A stretch of 64,000 bases of DNA from Grimontia celer (GCF_900055185.1 NZ_FIZX01000001.1:1364001-1428000), one strand, 5' to 3'; shown: positions 29,301 through 36,216, counted from the first letter of the stretch. The notes: generated from the sequence alone by a model not told the origin. Made by a program: numbers and translations.

Positions 29301-30485
29301 GAGCACATCAGTCAGGGCAGTGGTTGAAACGAATCCGATGCTTTCCAGCGCGTCACTGTTTACATCAAGATTGATAGGGATCGGCTCAGAAACATACTCG
29401 ACATTGTTTTCATTGACCGTCAGGCTATCAGGGCTGAGTGTCGGATCAGCGCCATCTAATACAGACACATTTGCTGTGATAGGCGTATCCAGAGCGTTCC
29501 CGGCGATATCCTGGCCTTGGATATCCATCTCTATATTGATGGCATCACCAGCGACAGATACCAATCCTGTGCCGTCGCCATCTGCGTTGTGATCTAAAGG
29601 CGCATTCACAGTGATAGAAACCGTCACTTCGACGTCCAGGCCAAGCTGTGAACCTGCAACAGAAATGGTGACAATGTCTTCACCGTTCAGGCTACCGATA
29701 ATGGTTTTGCCGTCGGTTGACAATATGTAGGTCAGTGACTCACCACCACTTTGTGTATCAGCCGTGATCTCTGCAATTAAAGCAACTGCTGCGGTGGGCT
29801 CAATTACAAAACTGTCCGCATCCAACGGTAAAGAGCTGGAAGCGACCAATACAGTAGAGCTCGTTGTGACTGGATATTCGTCTGGCTGCAAATCAGTTTC
29901 GGTGATCAGGATTGCCAGAGACTCACCGCCTGATGGCGGCAAAATGGGTAAATCATCGTCGTCTGCAGGTGCGGCTGCATTTGGCGAGAACGCAGTATCA
30001 AAACCAGCCTGAGCCAAAACACTCACATTGTTATATTGGATAACCGCGAAGTCACCGATGGAAGAGCTGGTCGCGCCTCCGCCTGCCCCCGCTGCAGCGG
30101 CTTCAAAATCCTGCGTCGGGTCCACACCGGCGAGAATCGCTTCTTGCAATGCCGCGATGTCGCCATCCAGCAAAGCGATAGCCTCTTCACTTTCAGCAAG
30201 TGTGACGTCTTCGCCAAGGCCGATGATTTCTATATCCTCATCGCTGATTTGGATACATGTGGCGCAAGGCTCTGAGACCAGAACCGGCACGCCATCTTTT
30301 ATCACCACATATCGGGCGTTTGGGGAGGCAACGACAATATCGTCTATTTGCGCTTCTGAACTGCCGTTGATTGGATTAGCCGTGTGGTTTTGAACGAGGT
30401 ATACCACTCCCTCTTCCACGGTAATTGACGCTGACACGTTTTCCGTATTCACCGACGCCAGCGTGTCGGTTCCTGCTGCCTTCAT
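17313..30485 (-). CDS. Giant LapA-like repeat adhesin with retention module and RTX C-terminus
   Basis: The predicted product has 4390 residues. The N-terminal 150 residues resemble the retention module of LapA-type adhesins and carry an alanine-rich DFEAAAAGAGGG segment (about 127-137) like the dialanine site cut by LapG. From about residue 485 to 1785 there are four tandem repeats of about 325 residues with blocks such as NEPAQTVNGTI and LNELTSGGDALTF. Further cadherin/VCBS-like beta domains follow. The C-terminus has RTX glycine/aspartate nonapeptides (about 4080-4120 and 4245-4285, GGDDILIGGLGAD) and an acidic type I secretion tail. It should be exported by a type I system and held in the outer membrane to mediate attachment. 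Confidence 0.9.
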   Translation of the reverse strand: MKAAGTDTLASVNTENVSASITVEEGVVYLVQNHTANPINGSSEAQIDDIVVASPNARYVVIKDGVPVLVSEPCATCIQISDEDIEIIGLGEDVTLAESEEAIALLDGDIAALQEAILAGVDPTQDFEAAAAGAGGGATSSSIGDFAVIQYNNVSVLAQAGFDTAFSPNAAAPADDDDLPILPPSGGESLAILITETDLQPDEYPVTTSSTVLVASSSLPLDADSFVIEPTAAVALIAEITADTQSGGESLTYILSTDGKTIIGSLNGEDIVTISVAGSQLGLDVEVTVSITVNAPLDHNADGDGTGLVSVAGDAINIEMDIQGQDIAGNALDTPITANVSVLDGADPTLSPDSLTVNENNVEYVSEPIPINLDVNSDALESIGFVSTTALTDVLSAITSNGQSTTFFVEGSEIRVSLESDPSVVVMSISLQPISDAANEYAYVVTQNATIDEQDDSDNIVIPVTVQAQDNDGDIGSGTFNVTLEDGDNASGNNATIEGQYDLTEDQLEEPALVANGTITLDAAADRLVPDTIEVSNLAGLQAELNELTSGGDALTFTFSKTGNVVEITGTKPDGTDIVNITLTASQNSGSGAQGISIASEFTLDGPLDHLDPGQFADNQWVTISSASGSEEEIFDINIDLQVQDTDGDPLDAPISVKYQVEDGIKPLIDATDSTLTDPMVGEPASTTSESLGLEVGSDDITSLTWDLDSSFETLIESLTSNGNALSLLTPLSELNTDGVPIQIGYAESGTTITVLTIELDQTNNEYKVTLAEPVDEPTGDQVELPLAVKVTDDDGDSATSEFTLTLNDADNASGESATDSGIFEIIEDQLNEPAQTVNGTIALDAKTDRLQPDSVSIANLSELQEELNELTSGGDALTFAIESGTDANVIELVGKKADGTEVVSITLTTTQQTGTGARGISIASAFTLNEPLDHVEESKFADNKWVTITPASGSSEDIFDIKLQLQALDTDSDELDAPIEVTYSVEDGIKPAIDAADIELEDPLKGGSSSTGSGSLGLTIGSDDIESLVWQLDGTFQTTIEGFTSNGNALSLLTPLSDLNDSDNPINIGYVDGTGATITVMTVTLDLANNDYDVALLQPLDQTTANDKIEIPLSVKVTDKDGDTADTDFTITIEDNDNADGVNASATGNYALIEDQLDEPAQTASGTITLDATTDRLQPDSVYIVNLAALKTELNELTSGGDALTFTVESGTAGNVVELVGKKADGTEVMSITLTTTQIAGSGAQGISIDSAFTLNVPIDHADPDKFTDNQWVTIKPSSGSNEEIFDIKLQLQAKDTDEDLLDAPVEVTYSVEDGIKPEIDVQDASITDPNSGSTATETQSLGLDIGSDDIESLVWQLDSTFQTTVEGLTSNGNALSLLSPLTDLNDSENSIEIGYTDGAGVTVTVMTIALEPDNNQYSVTLSHSIDQQTDEKVELPLSVKVTDHDGDTDTSDFTVTVNDGNNASGESATLSGNYEITEDKLNEPAQTVNGTITLGAAADRLLPNSVSIANLTLLIGELNELTSGGDALTFRIEPGTADNVITLVGEKGDGTEVLSLTLTTTQSTGAGAQGLSIASVFTLSEPLDHVEESQFADNQWVTIKSATGSDDEIFDIKVQLQARDTDNDPLDTPIEVTYSVEDGNNAIMEVVDAELTEPANGDPPVSTAESLGLQVGSDDISSLVWDLDAALATQIEGLTSEGNALTLLKPLSELNGSNQTIEVGYVDGAGATITVLTVAIDQANNQYTATVNRPIEQPDSELVELPLSLKVTDDDGDTTTSDFILSIKDGTPPSVEPVDSTLIDPIIGSTRSQENISLGITQGTDAIQSISLYAPSGLEAALEAITSSGYQTSIQPQPFSSLTHEIIIVIDDPSLSASSSPANGDRVMSIKLDTDASGKPTGEYSVVLDLAVDQASSDLELPIGVKVTDIDGDEVTGEFTVTIQDDDSAVIPSTDKTLSITEPDLTPEGTQVGYPDTSTVSLAVNAVTDRLIPDEVRISSSQLDDLIKDMEEVLTSNGEPIDFEYDQTTGVLTGRVDGELVMTLSFPATQGVDGYGLVIEPSITLHKPVDHNADATSNTRVTINGDRIAISVSLDTKDSDGDVVSGIAAINVDIQDGEAPVITNAPALSVEESDINSNGSSPNQNRPGTTPGGVGTDQDTATGQLEINSGSDEIADVAINVSGFASVNSDNSEDAAGTAIPLSSKGTAVTLELTSDTSATKVYTGMAGAREVFTLTVFPNGTYTFALLGALDHPRGEEKNSLAINFPVEVTDADGDKATANIVVNVLDDVPFSLETDGVGTGGGSLVTEEGDSSSRITILPARNRGADDAAIKSVTINGEQHELNQGLNNRFTVTEGTGGQELGTLVIHSRGTVEFIANDDITHTGSSSNRIIESFSYEILDGDGDIVVGTTEIVIVDAEPQLIVNNANGIEDQGREPDPNDDLVANPADGIAINVTVDVGDNDQGETVDRVLITLPSNAHGTFYANGTELAISGNQIELPGNLFAPDSANELWTLQGVTFVPDQDYSAANGVPTFTVTGFVKNTDGSERQLENQTFTITVEGIADVPIWDDASTDLHYRIDEDSEGAMLNLNAELEDRDDSEELNYILTLDSGSATLLLNGTELTPTDGKYTVAAADINNVVVKPDENFSGDITLTAIAQSKEKSNFASGQQTADSESQTITIAVDPVADTTTLKVTRASGLEDELIDLAPHISLTDSADTDASEALYVWITGMPTGAKLLLGDGTEVSESGGVYEIAYTDIGGLKLQPPPESNVDFALNVRGVVKDTITVTNSSGVAETVTDIYETGAKTLNIALKGVADEPDIEADLGNVWQPIIQGGVETGIETTIPEDGEVSLSFTIASGEKGTALPGDESETLSTLVTNIPKGVTLLDTNDDEINLVYAGLGSNGEPQYQAKVDGLSDVKLVPPPGSTDDITLTVTIIVTEDDGDSLTIDKDVVVHIEPAIDAQDYTLNSRGFEDQNVVVNWRPDTDEGFTDNNEAITAITFSMAQAAIDAGYTLTIAGESSPITFSGGEAMLTADQVSKLLAGNNLLLSAPENVDIDRNLDISVKLTVQQTDTDSSVVDTKEITGDLNVRIIATVEDDGNIELVNGADDVISTTIVGDGSGTISLSGADRHLAFITPEGVNTDGSSEEVISQVVITFVADASGTPLTQDQLNLFEHFYVAGGINNGDGSWTVPESALGNLAITASARTDAPVYVQITALVQDQGDGTEGDASSEVEQKPIVLTLDFQGETDQTQLAGDITVDLQNVLGTEDRSINFGDQLDDLIKVNPTDAPNDELTLVIDASALGAIGAAASGMEFNYETGEYVAKVPVGADGSVDLSSISLLLPKHFAGDTVLPIKLVTTDQLSGNVKELDTSISIVVTPVVDGVTTEVKVIQTDGLNGEEQPVVDESEWVPVPDKALEDGIIELDFTSKLIDPDTAATSGVETVTQAVLTVDSAMGYFVDENGNNRQSSITVSGADLAKVYFRPADDFSGDVSIKVDTTVSDRAENDQTGLPDSVTVQTITTNVSFEVLPVNDPVSFSGNTTPVSGNEDEQIALTGVTATLQDTDGSEQIVSVKLTGVPDDFQLVSNGSQLVQNSGGGEWTISVPAGSQSFSLDDIAFIPPKNFSGSMTVVMVVYAKEDLLSTPKEFSTTVDVVVNPIGDGIDTEITTSVSGTEDENIELPLDITVIDKVPSYDGTGLSVTENGPEVVKVVLTNVPDSATISLPPGVASGSTAEKQPDGSWVVIANQTTLSSLIFTPGDANENNWNGQLEVSIRAVDNGVEAESSLWVNQIIDVTVTPVNDEPELTLPTSLEAEEEIELLIESIQVKDVDANETAGSTISIRLSAIDGVIGLPDSPPLPAGVTVSGQGTNNMTFEGPLDAINEALSNGVTYTGDINFSGEDTLTVTVNDNGNTGDGGTKTDTDSVSINVLPKPDVPTLTLNTPQTAAVAGSISSLIPLLGLAAALTDPSETLSIEIRNVPAGLTFVDADGTAIGTGPSGGVLTLTPTELNDLYVTGSSVLSSTVEVVAISTTTTGESAESDSIELSINVTNVDDSSITASEPSVDNVVVSGSEDATLVGGGGDDILIGGLGADILSGGAGDDSLWGGKEGETDSSTDRFVWAAADFGSSGSPATDTIEDFDTATDMVDLSSALDFKNLTSFSALTESLEFTESDGTATLSISVGGDKVQDIVFKDVSLDEMVNGTASGMTQEEILTSVIDSGQLYLGTNFGNASANTLVADDAGESLFGMNGNDTLQAGKGDDILTGGEGDDLFVWLESSLSTPANTDRVTDLTLGQDKLDISDLLTGIGTNPEASDLLPFFDDASVASDGTISLTLASNGQTQNIVLQSMDISSSGLDLAAGSSTSAIITALYEQQAFKVD
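25120..29022 (-). repeat. Four tandem repeats of about 975 bp inside the adhesin gene
   Basis: The same translated block recurs with a spacing of about 970-980 bp, anchored at about 28952, 27983, 27003 and 26029. Each copy encodes a three-part unit of about 325 residues. Copies are diverged rather than identical, with many silent and some amino acid changes, which points to old duplications rather than recent slippage. Copy number may vary between strains. Confidence 0.75.
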
Positions 30486-30941
30486 CGCGTTACCTATTGC
30501 TTGTACGAGTCACTCAGCTGATGCGATATTGTCCAGTTTTACTAACAAAATTGCAGTGAGACGAGTTTTTGAATTGAAGCCGCCGTTTGGAGCGTTCGAA
30601 AGTATTAAGCAATCAATTTGGTAAAAAATTAATGCCTCTCAGACAGTTTGGCTCTTAGGACTTTGTATTGACCTGTCTCATTTCCGATAGAAAAGCGATA
30701 AACCCCAGTTTGGGGGGTCAAATCTTTTTAAACATGCCCTACTTTTTACGTTGATACGTCAAATATGTGATTTAACGCAATTTCCAGTGACACACCTGTC
30801 TATTTATCTGAGCATCCAAGCAGTTTCAGGAAAATTAAAACGGGTAGATCAGAGGGTGTCTCCCAGTGTTAACCACTACATTTTGACGCTTTGACTTTTT
30901 ATTTTTTACGCACGGTCTAATTTCGCTTTGAGGGAGCATTC
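30486..30941. other. Divergent promoter region of adhesin and TolC-like gene
   Basis: This 456-bp gap separates the adhesin gene and its putative outer-membrane export gene. It is A/T-rich at about 30590-30800. The inverted repeat ACCCC/GGGGGGT at about 30702-30719 followed by a T-rich stretch may be a small hairpin. I found no GEMM-type leader here and no recognisable operator. Confidence 0.55.
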
Positions 30942-32348
30942 ATGAAGCAACGTAACACCCACTCTAGACTGCGGTTTTTGGCAAAGGCACCGGGGTTTCC
31001 TAAGGCTTGGAAACCTACGTTAAGTGTCATCGCGTTTGCACTCGCTTCAGTTGGTATTACATCTGTGGCTCAGGCGCAATCGTTAGAACAAGCTGTGGCA
31101 ACGACACTTTCACAAAACCCGACAATCAGAGAAGCCTATAACGAGTTCAAAAGTCGTGAAGCGGATATCGATGCATCTCAGGGTGGCTACTTGCCTTCTG
31201 TGGATCTTGATGCCGGGATTGGTTATTCCGAATACGACAGTGACAACAATGATGGTACCTACCACCCTAAAGATGTGAGTATCAGCCTTCGCCAGTTAAT
31301 CTGGGATGGTTCAATCACCTACAACGACATCAAACGCACTAAAGCCGAAGCAGAAGCGCAACGCTTTCAGTTATTGGCCGATGCTCAGGACACGGCGCTC
31401 AGCGTCACTGAAGCGTATATAGAGGTTCTTCGTACTCAGGCTATCCGAGACCTTTCTCAAAAAAACCTCGAAACCCACGAACGCATTGTTGGAGACATCC
31501 AGAGACGTGCCGATTCAGGGATCAGCTCAACAGCCGATTTATCTCAGGCCGAAGGCCGTCTTGCTCAGGCGCAAACTAACCTCCTTTCTGCAATGAGTAA
31601 TGTCGATGATGCTGTCATCGAGTTCGAACGCATTGTTGGCACTTCTCCGCTCGATTTGGTGACGCCGGAAGTCGATGCTTTGTTTGTTCCACCAACACTT
31701 GTTGAAGCCCTTAGCACCGCAAAGGAAAACAACCCTGTGATCCAAGTGGCAACCAACGATGTGGAAGCCGCTCACCGCCAATATAAGCAGGCGAAAGGCG
31801 ACTTCTTGCCAACCTTCACTATTGAAGCATCACAGGAATGGGGCGAAGAGCTGGATGGCCAGCCGGGTGATACCGATGAGTTCCAGGCCATGCTGCGCAT
31901 GCGCTACAACCTGTTTAACGGCGGTACAGACGCAGCAGAAGCGCGCAGTGCCGCATATCAGATAAATAAAGCGAAAAACATTCGCCACAACGCACATCGT
32001 CTGTTGGATGAAAGTACGCGCCTGGCATGGACAGCGAAAGAATTGGCAGAGAAACAAACCCAGTTCCTGCAACAACACGTTGACTCTGCCTCAAAAACAC
32101 TTGAAGCATACGAAAAACAATACCTGATCGGCCGTCGCACCCTTCTCGACCTTCTCAATACAGAGAACGAATTATTCGACGCGCGCCGTTCTTACATTGA
32201 CTCTCACTACACCGGTATTTACTCAAAATACCGCGTGTTAAACGCCACTGGCCTGTTACTTGATGAACTGCGTGTAGATACACCTGAAGAGTGGCAAACC
32301 TCGGTCTATGGCAAGAACAATGAAAACAAACAAGGAGACACCGAATGA
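30942..32348 (+). CDS. TolC-family outer-membrane factor (type I secretion)
   Basis: The 468-residue product has an unusually long N-terminal segment with a signal peptide ending near AQAQS (residue about 46). Two TolC-type repeats of helical barrel and strand follow, with motifs such as SQAEGRLAQAQTNL and LLDLLNTENELFDARR. It is closer to LapE/AggA-type exit ducts than to E. coli TolC. It is divergent from the giant adhesin, so it probably forms its outer-membrane exit. A GAGGGAG ribosome site precedes the ATG. The next gene overlaps its stop by 4 bp. Confidence 0.9.
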   Translation: MKQRNTHSRLRFLAKAPGFPKAWKPTLSVIAFALASVGITSVAQAQSLEQAVATTLSQNPTIREAYNEFKSREADIDASQGGYLPSVDLDAGIGYSEYDSDNNDGTYHPKDVSISLRQLIWDGSITYNDIKRTKAEAEAQRFQLLADAQDTALSVTEAYIEVLRTQAIRDLSQKNLETHERIVGDIQRRADSGISSTADLSQAEGRLAQAQTNLLSAMSNVDDAVIEFERIVGTSPLDLVTPEVDALFVPPTLVEALSTAKENNPVIQVATNDVEAAHRQYKQAKGDFLPTFTIEASQEWGEELDGQPGDTDEFQAMLRMRYNLFNGGTDAAEARSAAYQINKAKNIRHNAHRLLDESTRLAWTAKELAEKQTQFLQQHVDSASKTLEAYEKQYLIGRRTLLDLLNTENELFDARRSYIDSHYTGIYSKYRVLNATGLLLDELRVDTPEEWQTSVYGKNNENKQGDTE

Positions 32349-32986
32349 TGAACGCTTTTCAGCGATACGCTGGCCTGTTTCGGCAAGCTCTCAGCAGTGT
32401 ATTTCTGATCATCGCGGCTCTCGTGCTGGCAGGATGTTCTATAAGTGCACCTCAAGCCCCTGTTGCCAACCAGCAAGCTGATTTGCTGGATGATGACAGC
32501 GATGGAGTGATCAATGCCCGGGATGCCTGTGAAGGCACCCCACTTGGCGCTGTTATCAATAATGATGGCTGCTCAGAGGAATTGGAAATCAGTGCCCGTG
32601 ATGACCTGCATATTCTATTTTCCAACGATTCTGCAGAAATCCCGGCGAGCTTTGTTGGTGAAGTGAATGACCTCGCCCGCTTTATGAAATCTTTCTCTTA
32701 CATCGTTGTAGAGCTTAACGGTTACGCGAGCATTGTGGGTGACCAAGATTACAACCTTGCCTTATCAGAGCGTCGTGCCAAAGCGGTGAAAAGTGCGCTG
32801 ATTCAACAAGGGATCACACCAGATCGCGTCAGAATTATCGGTTACGGTGAATCTGATCCAGTTGAGGCACAATCTCAGGAGCAGTCTGACATCCTGAGTC
32901 GCCGTGTAACGGCAAGTGTGAAAGTATCTGAAACCGAGATTGTAGAGAAGTGGACAATTTACACCACTTCTCCTGAAGACCAGTAA
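32345..32986 (+). CDS. OmpA-like lipoprotein with calcium-binding repeat
   Basis: The 213-residue product has a lipoprotein signal with LAGC (Cys31). A short DDDSDGVINARDACEGTPLG stretch follows that fits a thrombospondin type-3-like calcium-binding repeat. The C-terminal OmpA peptidoglycan-binding domain (about 85-200) shows the NLALSERRAKAVKSAL motif. It overlaps the TolC-like gene by ATGA, so the two are translationally coupled. In adhesin export loci such a protein may anchor the duct or the adhesin to the cell wall; that role is an inference from position. Confidence 0.9.
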   Translation: MMNAFQRYAGLFRQALSSVFLIIAALVLAGCSISAPQAPVANQQADLLDDDSDGVINARDACEGTPLGAVINNDGCSEELEISARDDLHILFSNDSAEIPASFVGEVNDLARFMKSFSYIVVELNGYASIVGDQDYNLALSERRAKAVKSALIQQGITPDRVRIIGYGESDPVEAQSQEQSDILSRRVTASVKVSETEIVEKWTIYTTSPEDQ

Positions 32987-33017
32987 TCGTCAGAAGAAAA
33001 CAGAAATCCAGAAACAC

Positions 33018-33046
33018 AAAAAGGGCCATTTAGGCCCTTTTCTTTT
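33018..33046 (+). terminator. Intrinsic terminator of TolC/OmpA operon
   Basis: The stem AAAAGGGCC/GGCCCTTTT with loop ATTTA is followed by CTTTT. It may also serve the convergent small gene on the right. Confidence 0.9.
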
Positions 33047-33084
33047 ATCGTTGCTTTTCGCTTTACGCTTTAACAAGCAAAAGC

Positions 33085-33426
33085 TCAATGAAGAACAATA
33101 GGATCAATCGTTCCCTGATTGGTTGGCAACGCCAATAATAGCCAGAAATCCAAATCGGTTTCTGTGCATTTGTCTGGCGTTACACGAATGACGCCTTTGC
33201 AACGCTTACCACTTGGCTGTTCCAGGAATGCTCCCGGGCGTCGCAACGCTTCTTTCATACATTCGTCACCAACAACGAATTGCAAACCTTCGTCATCAAC
33301 AATGCTGAACAAACGGTCGTGCTGATAGAAATACACGCGCTCGTTGTCGATTTCTTCACGAATCCCCGATACGCCCAGCAGCGCTTGGCGAACAAAACCT
33401 GATAGCTCTAGCCCAGTCACACTCAT
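33085..33426 (-). CDS. Conserved hypothetical protein of 113 residues
   Basis: The product begins MSVTGLELSGFVRQALLG and has no signal peptide or membrane helix. Its alternating strands and a C-terminal LDFWLLLALPT suggest a small alpha/beta cytosolic domain, possibly near the TfoX-N/YjbR group, but I cannot name it. The ATG at 33426 is chosen over one eight codons upstream because the conserved-looking part begins there; neither has a strong ribosome site. It stands alone. Confidence 0.65.
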   Translation of the reverse strand: MSVTGLELSGFVRQALLGVSGIREEIDNERVYFYQHDRLFSIVDDEGLQFVVGDECMKEALRRPGAFLEQPSGKRCKGVIRVTPDKCTETDLDFWLLLALPTNQGTIDPIVLH

Positions 33427-33885
33427 TGATCTTATCCGTATTAACTTCAACGATAATCATTCCCAATATAGTGATATGAACCGTTCTGTTAATCCCGGCA
33501 TGACTACATTCGGAAGAAAACCGTTAAAAAGTCTGACAGACTTATAATCACCTTCGTAAAACTCAACTCATTATTATTCAGTGTTTCGGGAAAAAGTATC
33601 AATTTAGGGTACTAAACTCAGCTAAACCGTAAAAATTGCTGTCACTTGTCTAGCCGGGAAAAAATAGCCGTTTTGCATCAAGTTGATCTCGCACACATTT
33701 CACTCCCGCCACTTCTTGATTTTATTCATGCTGCGCTAAGCTTTAACAGTGAGACATGCATCTCATCTGTATAATCGTCTGCACTCCGTTGACGTTTTAT
33801 TGCGTACTACATAGTGAGGAGGTGACACCGCCAACAAGAAAACCACCCTTCTATTCGCAATGTTTAATGACTAAGGAGAGACGGT
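33427..33885. other. Intergenic gap before cry gene
   Basis: No gene is supported in this 459-bp gap. AGTCTGACAGACT at 33530-33542 is a perfect inverted repeat with a one-base centre, directly followed by TATAAT. A second TATAAT lies at 33770-33775. The first could be an operated promoter facing right, but no message is evident. Confidence 0.5.
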
Positions 33886-35169
33886 ATGAAAGGGCTTATA
33901 TGGTTTAGACACGATTTACGATTGGCAGACAATCCCGCACTCGTCGCCCTCTCCCGCCGCTGCAACGAAGCCCTCATGGTATACGTGATTGACCCAGAAT
34001 GGTTTAGACCCGCACATTATCAATCGCGACATCTGGGAAGATTCAGGGAAGAGTTCCTATACCAATCTCTGCGCGCACTTGAGCGCGAACTAAAAAAGCG
34101 CAAACAACGACTGGTGGTGAAAGTCGGGAACCCTCTTCAGGTCATCCCTGATCTTTGCAAGAAACACCGAATCGATTTAGTGGCTGTCACTGATCATCCA
34201 GGCGTGTATGAGCGCCAACAGGTCGCTTATCTGTCTCGAACGCTAAGCTGTGAAGTCAGCGTAAGCGAAAGCTTCTCACTCTTCCTCCGTAGCCAACTCA
34301 CTTTTGACAAAGCCTCTTACCCACAAACGTTCAGCCAATTCAGGAAGCATGTAGAAAAGCAAAACATCCTGCCCTGCATTCCTATTAGCGCTCCGGATTC
34401 TCTACCCAAACATATTGATGAACGACGCGATATCTGGGGTGGTCAAGAGTTTGTGTATGACTTAACGCCATACCATGGCGGTGAAGATTCAGGCATGGTG
34501 CAACTTAATCAGTTTTTCTGGAAAACCCAAGGCCTGAAAAATTACAAAGAAACCCGTAATGGTCTGGATGGATGGCAATTTTCCTCCCGGTTATCCGCAT
34601 GGCTGGCAAACGGTTCCATTTCCCCCCGCATTGTTGCGGCAGAATTAGATAACTACGAATACCGCCATGGCCGCTCTGATTCAACGCAGTCAATGTATTC
34701 TGAGCTACTTTGGCGCGAGTACTTCCAGTGGATGATGCACTACCACGGAGCCAGCATGTTTGCGTTTGAAGGAATTAAGAACAAACGCCCGCTGACGACT
34801 TACTATTGTCAGAATTACAAAGCGTGGGAACAAGGCACCACCGAGTACCCAATCGTGAATGCCTGCATGCGCCAACTCAATCAAACCGGCTACATGTCTA
34901 ACCGCGGTCGTCAGATTGTCGCTTCCTGTCTGGTTAATGAACTGGGGGTAGATTGGCGTTTTGGCGCTGCTTACTTCGAACAACAACTCATCGATTTTGA
35001 TGTCGCCACCAACTATGGCAATTGGCAGTATCTGGCGGGTGTCGGTGCAGACCCTCGCGGTCAACGTCGCTTCAATCTTGAAAAGCAAACCGAAGTCTAC
35101 GACCCAGATGGCGCGTTCGTTGATAAATGGGCAAATGCTAAGTCTTCAGAAAGCTTACTGAAATACTAG
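33886..35169 (+). CDS. CRY-DASH-type cryptochrome/photolyase
   Basis: The 427-residue product has an N-terminal photolyase alpha/beta domain (FRHDLRLADNPAL) and a C-terminal FAD-binding helical domain. The FAD-site motif LLWREYFQWMMHYHG and NACMRQLNQTGYMSNRGRQ match DASH proteins, as does the C-terminal WQYLAGVGADPRG. These enzymes repair cyclobutane pyrimidine dimers in single-stranded DNA using blue light and bind an antenna folate. An AAGGAGA ribosome site precedes the ATG. It is monocistronic and closed by a terminator. DASH rather than class I is chosen because of the GVGxDPRG signature. Confidence 0.92.
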   Translation: MKGLIWFRHDLRLADNPALVALSRRCNEALMVYVIDPEWFRPAHYQSRHLGRFREEFLYQSLRALERELKKRKQRLVVKVGNPLQVIPDLCKKHRIDLVAVTDHPGVYERQQVAYLSRTLSCEVSVSESFSLFLRSQLTFDKASYPQTFSQFRKHVEKQNILPCIPISAPDSLPKHIDERRDIWGGQEFVYDLTPYHGGEDSGMVQLNQFFWKTQGLKNYKETRNGLDGWQFSSRLSAWLANGSISPRIVAAELDNYEYRHGRSDSTQSMYSELLWREYFQWMMHYHGASMFAFEGIKNKRPLTTYYCQNYKAWEQGTTEYPIVNACMRQLNQTGYMSNRGRQIVASCLVNELGVDWRFGAAYFEQQLIDFDVATNYGNWQYLAGVGADPRGQRRFNLEKQTEVYDPDGAFVDKWANAKSSESLLKY

Positions 35170-35184
35170 ATTCTTATACGACCT

Positions 35185-35215
35185 AAAAAGGCGACCTCAT
35201 GTCGCCTTTTTCTTT
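35185..35215 (+). terminator. Intrinsic terminator of cry gene
   Basis: An 11-bp stem AAAAAGGCGAC/GTCGCCTTTTT with loop CTCAT is followed by CTTT. Confidence 0.92.
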
Positions 35216-35336
35216 GCCAACTGCAATCAATGGAATCCCCTACGCCATTCCAATGATTGCAATGACACAATAGCAGCAAAGAGATTCAGAAACCGTCCCT
35301 TTATTGATTGTGCGTGTTAGCCCTTTAAAAAGTGCT

Positions 35337-35930
35337 TTATGCCAAGATCTCGATGATTCTATCAGCCACCCTTTTCGCAAAAATTAACGCAGTATGCGTT
35401 AACGGAAAAACTTCGTGACTAGCCATACCGTCAATCTTGGTCTCATCGATGAGCACGGTACCGTCCGATTCCTCACTTCTAACCAGCACTGCAGCCGGGC
35501 CAATACGCATATCACCTGCAATGCTGTATAAGGTCGAACCTTCAGGCCATGTAGGTTCATAATCGGGCAACAAGAATCGACTGGATTCCTGAAACATAAA
35601 ATCGCTGATACCAATCTCTTGGAAAAATGCCGCCACTTTAGAGCCTTTGTGAGGCGTGCCCAGTGTAATCACGGTTTTCACGTACTTGGACATCTCGCTC
35701 TCGTTCTCCAGATAAGCGCGGGTGATTACGCCTCCCATCGAGTGCCCCACAATGGCTGTCCCCTCACCATCAATGAAAGTATCCATCTCACCAAACAAAG
35801 CTTTGAGGTTTGGCATAACGGTGTTGTAAGAGATATTCAGCACGGTGTGGCCCGCATCTGTTAAACGCTTTTCCAAAGGGATCATGGCTACGCCATGCAT
35901 ATACAATCCATGTAATAGAATGATTTTCAT
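35337..35930 (-). CDS. Small alpha/beta hydrolase (lipase/esterase-like)
   Basis: The 197-residue product shows the oxyanion stretch LLHGLYMHG and the nucleophile elbow GHSMGG. An acid residue is probably in SDGTVL and a histidine in LTHTALI. This is the compact hydrolase fold of lipases lacking a lid and signal peptide, so it should be cytosolic. The substrate is unknown. The ATG at 35930 is preferred to a longer frame because AGGAG lies upstream. It stands alone. Confidence 0.82.
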   Translation of the reverse strand: MKIILLHGLYMHGVAMIPLEKRLTDAGHTVLNISYNTVMPNLKALFGEMDTFIDGEGTAIVGHSMGGVITRAYLENESEMSKYVKTVITLGTPHKGSKVAAFFQEIGISDFMFQESSRFLLPDYEPTWPEGSTLYSIAGDMRIGPAAVLVRSEESDGTVLIDETKIDGMASHEVFPLTHTALIFAKRVADRIIEILA

Positions 35931-36216
35931 TATTTTTTTCCATTCTCCTGAACGATACCTCGATTGCCCAAACAAACTGAAAGTGCTGAATTCAATGAAC
36001 TTGAGTCCGCGCGCTTGTCTTTATTTGAACCTTGAAGCAGGGACGAATCAGAATAACCTTAAATTCAATATTAAAATTGAGACGCAGCGTACACTCTTCG
36101 AATAGGTATTTTATGTGTGGCTAATAAACCTTGTACTCAATCCGTCAAGAGAAGGCCACAAGATGTTCCCAGGCAATGTTTAGCTGTCCGGGCTTAAAAT
36201 ATTTAGGAGAAATACG

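Noticed and set aside
30486-30941. Second GEMM-type riboswitch before the giant adhesin
   Set aside because: I looked for the GGGACGCAAAG core on both strands and did not find it; the leader has no matching stems.
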